From an uncultured Burkholderiaceae bacterium (GTDB lineage Bacteria > Pseudomonadota > Gammaproteobacteria > Burkholderiales > Burkholderiaceae), in the NCBI GenBank assembly GCA_937862845.1, contig CALMCK010000106.1:1-10789 (forward strand): a stretch of DNA of 10,789 nucleotides. The letters are read 5' to 3'. Under the pieces are notes generated by a model. It had not been told where the DNA came from and searched no databases. It was given only the letters and a program-made list of their open reading frames with translations. The position numbers were made by a program, and so were the translations under genes. Each line of letters begins with the position of its first letter. Positions within the stretch are counted from its first letter, which is position 1. Below are positions 6,804 to 10,789 of the stretch, in pieces.

Positions 6804-7367
6804 TTACTCGTCATCGCCCTCATCGTCTTCGTCGTCGTGTGCTTCAAGACTGCTTTTAATCAGCTGAAACAATTCGCGATAAGATTTCGGTGGTTTTGAC
6901 TGCTCGTGTTCTTTACGGGCATTGCGCACCAGCGTGCGCAGCAGTTGCACATCGCTGTCTGGGTATCGCTCTAAGAAGGTGGTGATGGCCTCGTCTTTTT
7001 CAAGCAGTTGATTGCGCAGGCGCTCGATTAAATGCAGTTTCGCTGTTTCGACGGCCGATGAGCCGAGGAATTGATTGAGTTTTTCTTGAATCGGCTCAAC
7101 CTCTTCATTGCGCATGATTTTGCCGATGTATTGCAGCTGGCGGCGACGCGCTTCATTCGCGGTGAGGCGTTTGAATTCTTTCACCGCTTCGCGCAAATCA
7201 TCCGACATAGGCACTTGCGTCAAGCGGTCTTTGGACAGCTCGACGAGGCTTTTGCCGATGGCTTGCAGCTCATGCATTTGTTGCTTGATGGCGGTTTTGC
7301 TGAGCGGGGTTTCTGGACGCGGCTCGTTGGCGGCGAGTTTGCCTTTTTGGTAGTTCAGTTGAGTCAT
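6804..7367 (-). CDS. darP: Ribosome-associated protein DarP/YjgA (DUF615 family)
   Basis: 187 residues from the preferred start (E. coli YjgA 183). The protein is almost entirely helical and charged. Family hallmarks are visible: SKTAIKQQMHELQAIGKSLVEL near the N terminus, the segment RRRQLQYIGKIMR, the segment LLRTLVRNARKE, and KPPKSYRELFQLIK near the end. DarP binds late 50S precursors and helps maturation around the peptidyl-transferase centre. The last 11 residues are highly acidic (HDDEDDEGDDE), whereas the E. coli protein has its acidic stretch at the N terminus. AAGAG at 7374-7378 stands six bases before the ATG at 7365-7367, so this start is preferred over the ATG at 7371-7373, which has no room for a ribosome site. 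It is divergent from pmbA, a neighbourhood common in Beta- and Gammaproteobacteria. Confidence 0.93.
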   Translation of the reverse strand: MTQLNYQKGKLAANEPRPETPLSKTAIKQQMHELQAIGKSLVELSKDRLTQVPMSDDLREAVKEFKRLTANEARRRQLQYIGKIMRNEEVEPIQEKLNQFLGSSAVETAKLHLIERLRNQLLEKDEAITTFLERYPDSDVQLLRTLVRNARKEHEQSKPPKSYRELFQLIKSSLEAHDDEDDEGDDE

Positions 7368-7447
7368 AATCATCTCTTAAATAAAAACACGGTATCATGG
7401 CGTTTTGGGTTTTGATGCCCGTTCATTGACTTTATTAGAAAGCCACC
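7368..7447. other. Divergent intergenic region darP/pmbA
   Basis: An 80-base region must hold the 5' ends of both darP and pmbA. It is AT-rich near each gene, but no hexamer pair with correct spacing could be identified for either direction. The pmbA ribosome site is weak (AGAAAG at 7437-7442, five bases before the ATG). Confidence 0.5.
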
Positions 7448-8803
7448 ATGTCCGTACAGTTTGATTATACACGTAAGCAACTCGAAACAATTGCCCAACA
7501 AGCCCTCGGCCTCGCTCGTCGTGTCGGCGGTCAAGCATCTGCCGTCGAAGTGTCCGAGTCCAACGGCCTGTCGGTCAGCACGCGCAACGGTGAAGTCGAG
7601 ACCGTCGAACACAACCGTGACAAAAGCCTCTCAGTCACTGTTTATGTGGGGAAGCAGCGTGGTCATGCCAGCACATCGGATTTTTCGGATGCTGCGCTTG
7701 AGAGCACAGTGCGCGCGGCGCACGATATTGCCAAATACACTGCGGCCGACGATTGCGCGGGCTTGCCCGAAAAAGAATACTTGGTCGATGCCAACACCGC
7801 CCAACAAGATTTGGACCTGTACCACCCATGGTCTTTGACGACGCCCGAGGCGATACAGTTGGCCAAAGCGTGTGAAGACGCGGCTTATGCCGCCTCAAAA
7901 TATATTAAAAACTCTGAAGGCGGCTCGGTCAACACCAGCAGCGGGCATTTTATAGCCGCCGCATCCAGTGGCTTCATGGGCGGATTTGCTTACTCGCGCC
8001 ACAGCCTCGGCGCGATGCCGATTGCCAGCAAAGGCCGCGAAATGGAGCGCGATGCGTGGTTTGTCTCGCAACGGGTCCCCGCCAAACTCGCCAGTCCAGA
8101 GGACATCGGCGCATACGCCGCACACCGCGCGGCATCACGTCTGGGCGCAAAAAAAATCTCCAGCCGCACCTGCCCCGTGTTGTTTGACGCACCTCTGGCC
8201 TGTGGTTTAATCGGTCATTTCGCCCAAGCCATCAGCGGCAGCATGCTGTACCGCAAAACCAGTTTTTTACTCAACGGCTTGGACACGCAAGTGTTTCCCA
8301 GCCACATTGACATTGTCGATGACCCGTTTATCAAACAAGGCATGGGCAGCAGCTACTTCGACGATGAAGGCGTCGCCACACAACGTCGCACATTGATTGA
8401 TCACGGCGTTTTGCAGGGGTATTTGTTGTCCGTGTACACCGCACGAAAACTAAATATGACACCGACGGGCAACGCCAGCGGCTCGCACAACTTATCACTG
8501 AAAAGCCGTCGCACCAAAAAAACCGATGACTTGGGCGAAATGCTGCGCAAGCTTGGCACGGGCTTATTTGTCACCGAGCTGCTCGGTCAAGGTGTGAACT
8601 ACGTCACTGGCGACTACTCACGCGGTGTCGGTGGCTTTTGGGTGGAAAACGGCGTGATAGTTCACGCGGTCAGCGAAGTGACGATAGCGGGCAATTTGAA
8701 AGACATGTTCATGAACATCAGCGCCGTCGGTGCCGATGAGTTGGTGCGCGGCACGAAAGTGACGGGTTCAATACTGCTTCAAAAAATGACGGTTGCGGGG
8801 TGA
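7448..8803 (+). CDS. pmbA: TldE/PmbA, subunit of the TldD/TldE metalloprotease
   Basis: 451 residues, equal to E. coli PmbA (450). The typical N-terminal domain includes VEVSESNGLSVSTRNGEVETVEHNRDKSLSVTVYVG, and the C-terminal domain includes GMGSSYFDDEGVATQRRTLIDHG (from about residue 298), TGNASGSHNL, and a Gly-rich end with SRGVGGFWVENGVIVHAVSEVTIAGNL. TldD and TldE form a heterodimer in the cytoplasm that degrades unfolded peptides, and it processes microcin B17 and the CcdA antitoxin in E. coli. The zinc HExxxH motif is on TldD; none is seen here, as expected for TldE. The tldD gene is not in the window. The gene is monocistronic by layout, followed by a strong terminator. Confidence 0.96.
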   Translation: MSVQFDYTRKQLETIAQQALGLARRVGGQASAVEVSESNGLSVSTRNGEVETVEHNRDKSLSVTVYVGKQRGHASTSDFSDAALESTVRAAHDIAKYTAADDCAGLPEKEYLVDANTAQQDLDLYHPWSLTTPEAIQLAKACEDAAYAASKYIKNSEGGSVNTSSGHFIAAASSGFMGGFAYSRHSLGAMPIASKGREMERDAWFVSQRVPAKLASPEDIGAYAAHRAASRLGAKKISSRTCPVLFDAPLACGLIGHFAQAISGSMLYRKTSFLLNGLDTQVFPSHIDIVDDPFIKQGMGSSYFDDEGVATQRRTLIDHGVLQGYLLSVYTARKLNMTPTGNASGSHNLSLKSRRTKKTDDLGEMLRKLGTGLFVTELLGQGVNYVTGDYSRGVGGFWVENGVIVHAVSEVTIAGNLKDMFMNISAVGADELVRGTKVTGSILLQKMTVAG

Positions 8804-8882
8804 TTGCGGATGCGGGGAAATGTTAAAGGAACTCTATAACGCCATCCATTCCCCATATGCTTTCTGACGTGCGACAAATGCG

Positions 8883-8918
8883 ATAAAAAACGGGCCGAAT
8901 AATCGGCCCGTTTTTTAT
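8883..8918. terminator. Bidirectional terminator between pmbA and benE
   Basis: A perfect 16-bp inverted repeat (8883-8898 with 8903-8918) has a CGGGCCGA/TCGGCCCG core, a four-base loop, and six A on the left and six T on the right. It lies between convergent pmbA (stop 8801-8803) and benE (stop 8921-8923). The bases from 8804 to 8882 hold no gene that I can support. Confidence 0.92.
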
Positions 8919-8920
8919 GT

Positions 8921-10144
8921 TTAATCATGCTTCTTTTTGTAGTTCAGCACAAAATACGCCAAACACCCAAACACAATCGCCCAAAAAGCACTGCCGAGTT
9001 GAAACAGTGTCACGCCCGATGCGCAGGTCATGAACGTCACCAGCGCGGCTTCGCGCTCGGAGGGCTGTGTGTGGGTGCTCATCGCATTGCTTAAGCCCGT
9101 GAGAATCGCGCCGAGCAAGGCGAGTCCGGCCAAAATCGTGATGAGCTCGGTGGGTAAACCTAAGAAAAAGGTGACCAGTACGCCAGCGAAACAGCCGAGT
9201 ATGATGCTGAATACACCACACCAAAGCCCTGCAATGTAGCGTTTGGCATGGTCGGGGTGGGATTCTTTTTCGGTGCAAATCGCGGCGGTGATGGCGGCAA
9301 GGTTGATGCCGAAGTTGCCAAACGGTGCGGTGATGAGCGCGAGAAATGAGGTCAAACCGACCAAAGGCTTGGCAGGTGCGGCCGCCGCATCGTAGCCCGA
9401 GCTGCGCAGCACGGCGATGCCGGTGATCTGTTGGCCGGTGAGTGTAATTAATGCCAGCGGCAAGCCGATGTTCAGCACCGATGACAGCGTGAACTCAGGC
9501 ATGGTGAAGACAGGCACGGCCAGATGCAGCGGCACATGCGGCACGGCATGTCCCTGTACGCCAAACACATACACACAGCCGACAATCAAAACGGCAAGCA
9601 CCGCATAGCGCGCGAAAAATCGTTTGCCGATGAGGTATGTGCCGAGCATGATGAGTGTCAATGCGGTGTTCGAGCCCAGCGATGTGAATGTCTTAATCCC
9701 GAAGTTAAATAAAATCCCTGCGAGCAGAGCCGCCGCAATGCTTTTGGGTATGCGGTTCATCACCGCATCAAAAGTCCCTGACATGGCAATCATAAAAATC
9801 ACCAGAGATGCGACGATAAATGCCGCAATCGCTTGCGGATAAGGCACGCCAACCAATGACGTGATGAGAAACGCCGCCCCTGGGGTTGACCAAGCCGTGA
9901 TAATCGGCACCCGCGTCGTCCAGCTCAACACAAAACCCGCCAAGCCAAACGTCACACACAGCGCCCACAGCATTGATGTGGTTTGCTCTGGGGTGAGTGC
10001 GCCTGCTTGCGCGGCCTGAATCACAATCGCCAGCGGGCCGCCGTAGCCCGCGAGAATCGCGACAAATGCGGCGGTCAGTGCAGTGGGTGAGAGGTCTTTT
10101 TTAATCTGTGCAAAGCTGAGTTTTTGGGTGAGGGTATGGTTCAT
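8921..10144 (-). CDS. benE: Benzoate/H+ symporter, BenE family inner-membrane transporter
   Basis: 407 residues, strongly hydrophobic, with roughly 11-12 membrane segments and a short basic C-terminal tail (NYKKKHD). Family motifs are clear: ITAWSTPGAAFL (82-93), which marks the first half of BenE proteins, and APFGNFGINLAAITAAICT (273-291), followed by HPDHAKRYIAGLWCG. The closest E. coli relative is YdcO. The family was defined by proton-coupled benzoate uptake in Acinetobacter, but no ben catabolic genes are visible next to it, so the true substrate may be another aromatic or carboxylic acid. The start ATG (10142-10144) has no strong ribosome site. A PhzF-family gene ends 50 bases upstream on the same strand, so read-through or an operon is plausible. 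Confidence 0.9.
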   Translation of the reverse strand: MNHTLTQKLSFAQIKKDLSPTALTAAFVAILAGYGGPLAIVIQAAQAGALTPEQTTSMLWALCVTFGLAGFVLSWTTRVPIITAWSTPGAAFLITSLVGVPYPQAIAAFIVASLVIFMIAMSGTFDAVMNRIPKSIAAALLAGILFNFGIKTFTSLGSNTALTLIMLGTYLIGKRFFARYAVLAVLIVGCVYVFGVQGHAVPHVPLHLAVPVFTMPEFTLSSVLNIGLPLALITLTGQQITGIAVLRSSGYDAAAAPAKPLVGLTSFLALITAPFGNFGINLAAITAAICTEKESHPDHAKRYIAGLWCGVFSIILGCFAGVLVTFFLGLPTELITILAGLALLGAILTGLSNAMSTHTQPSEREAALVTFMTCASGVTLFQLGSAFWAIVFGCLAYFVLNYKKKHD

Positions 10145-10194
10145 ATTGACATTTGGGTGGTTGATGGGGTGGGTAAATCACGTGTGAAATACGA

Positions 10195-10789
10195 TTAAAA
10201 AATATTGAGCGTGCCCGAGGCAAAAGGCATCACACGTCCGCCGATACTGATGGCACCATCGGCGGTGACGCTCAGATGCAGGTGGTTCGGTCGGCCAATC
10301 GACTCGGCTTGTGTGACATGCCATGATAGCGGCGCAAGGCCTTGTGCGTGCGCCCACGCGCCGAGATTGCAGTTGGCAGAACCTGTGCCGGGGTCTTCGA
10401 TGACGGCTTGGTTCAGGTTGAAAAAATAACGCGAGGTGACTTCATGTCTCGCTTCGTGCCACAGGTAAATGTTTAAGTGGGCTGGGTCAACGGCCGAGTC
10501 GATCAGCGCATGCAAATCGGGTTGGGCACGGTTGACCGCGGCACTGCTGGCCAGCGGCACGATGAGTTGCCACGTGCCTGCATTCATCCACAGAGCAGGG
10601 GATTGGATGTCGTGCTCCTCAAGTTGCAAAGCAGCGGCGATGTGCGCATGACTAAATGAAGGCACTTGTGATTGATAGCCGCTGAGGGTGAGGCGATACA
10701 CACCGTCGCTGTGGTGAATGGCGACCGTTTTCGCATTGGTTTGTAATGTGAAATCATCGGGCAGGTTTAAGTTTTGGTGCAACCACGCC
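10195..10789 (-). CDS. PhzF-family isomerase-like protein, C-terminal part
   Basis: About 197 residues are visible; the frame is open through the right edge, so the N-terminal third is missing. A TTG at 10780-10782 is just an internal Leu codon. The family signature EDPGTGSA is seen (10375-10398), followed by NLGAWAHAQGL, and GRPNHLHLSVTADGAISIGGRVMPFASGTLNI closes the second diaminopimelate-epimerase-like domain. PhzF proteins are usually 260-300 residues with two such domains; the catalytic Glu and the GHxTL motif lie in the missing half. PhzF itself isomerises trans-2,3-dihydro-3-hydroxyanthranilate in phenazine synthesis, but most relatives have unknown substrates and nothing here points to phenazine genes. 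It lies 50 bases upstream of benE on the same strand. Confidence 0.87.
   Translation of the reverse strand, partial: AWLHQNLNLPDDFTLQTNAKTVAIHHSDGVYRLTLSGYQSQVPSFSHAHIAAALQLEEHDIQSPALWMNAGTWQLIVPLASSAAVNRAQPDLHALIDSAVDPAHLNIYLWHEARHEVTSRYFFNLNQAVIEDPGTGSANCNLGAWAHAQGLAPLSWHVTQAESIGRPNHLHLSVTADGAISIGGRVMPFASGTLNIF

Noticed and set aside
7426..7431. TTGACT resembling a -35 box before pmbA
   Set aside because: A -10 at the correct distance would fall on the pmbA start codon, so it cannot drive pmbA with a normal leader.
8804..8882. Possible small gene or structured RNA after pmbA
   Set aside because: Only an irregular GGGGAA/TTCCCC pairing is seen, there is no ribosome site with a credible frame, and the strong terminator follows directly.

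Overview
The window reads as a stretch of ordinary chromosome from a proteobacterium, most likely a betaproteobacterium of the Burkholderiales. This is an inference. It rests on the DarP/YjgA homologue with an acidic C-terminal tail, the divergent darP/pmbA pair, the PrlC-type M3 peptidase and the moderate-to-high GC content with C-ending codons. No RNA genes, CRISPR arrays, insertion sequences, prophage genes or attachment sites were seen. Two genes are cut by the window edges.

Layout. (1) 1-258 (+): the last 85 codons of an O-acetylhomoserine sulfhydrylase, closed by a hairpin terminator. (2) 394-1858 (+): a two-gene alkylation-repair operon. It pairs an AraC-type DNA-binding domain fused to an O6-alkylguanine methyltransferase (an Ada without its N-terminal sensor) with an AlkB-type dioxygenase starting one base after the first stop codon. 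A perfect 16-bp palindrome terminates both this operon and the convergent clpB. (3) 1916-4498 (-): the ClpB disaggregase, with a very good heat-shock (sigma-32) promoter of groE-like geometry and an internal GTG start preceded by a Shine-Dalgarno sequence, placed where E. coli makes the short ClpB form. (4) 4639-6699 (-): oligopeptidase A (PrlC), and upstream of it 6804-7367 (-): DarP/YjgA, a 50S assembly factor. An imperfect inverted repeat lies between them. (5) 7448-8803 (+): PmbA/TldE, divergent from darP. (6) 8921-10144 (-): a BenE-family benzoate/proton symporter, and upstream of it from the right edge a PhzF-family protein (partial). The 50-base gap and shared strand suggest these two may be co-transcribed.

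How the genes fit together. Three units deal with macromolecule upkeep: DNA dealkylation (ada-like/alkB), protein disaggregation and turnover (clpB, prlC, pmbA), and ribosome assembly (darP). The metY fragment is sulfur amino-acid metabolism, and benE with the PhzF-like gene suggests uptake and perhaps handling of an aromatic acid. Most unit ends carry long A/T-flanked palindromes that can terminate in both directions. I do not see evidence for an undescribed system here. The points most worth checking are the sensorless Ada operon, the internal start and heat-shock promoter of clpB, and the darP-prlC inverted repeat.
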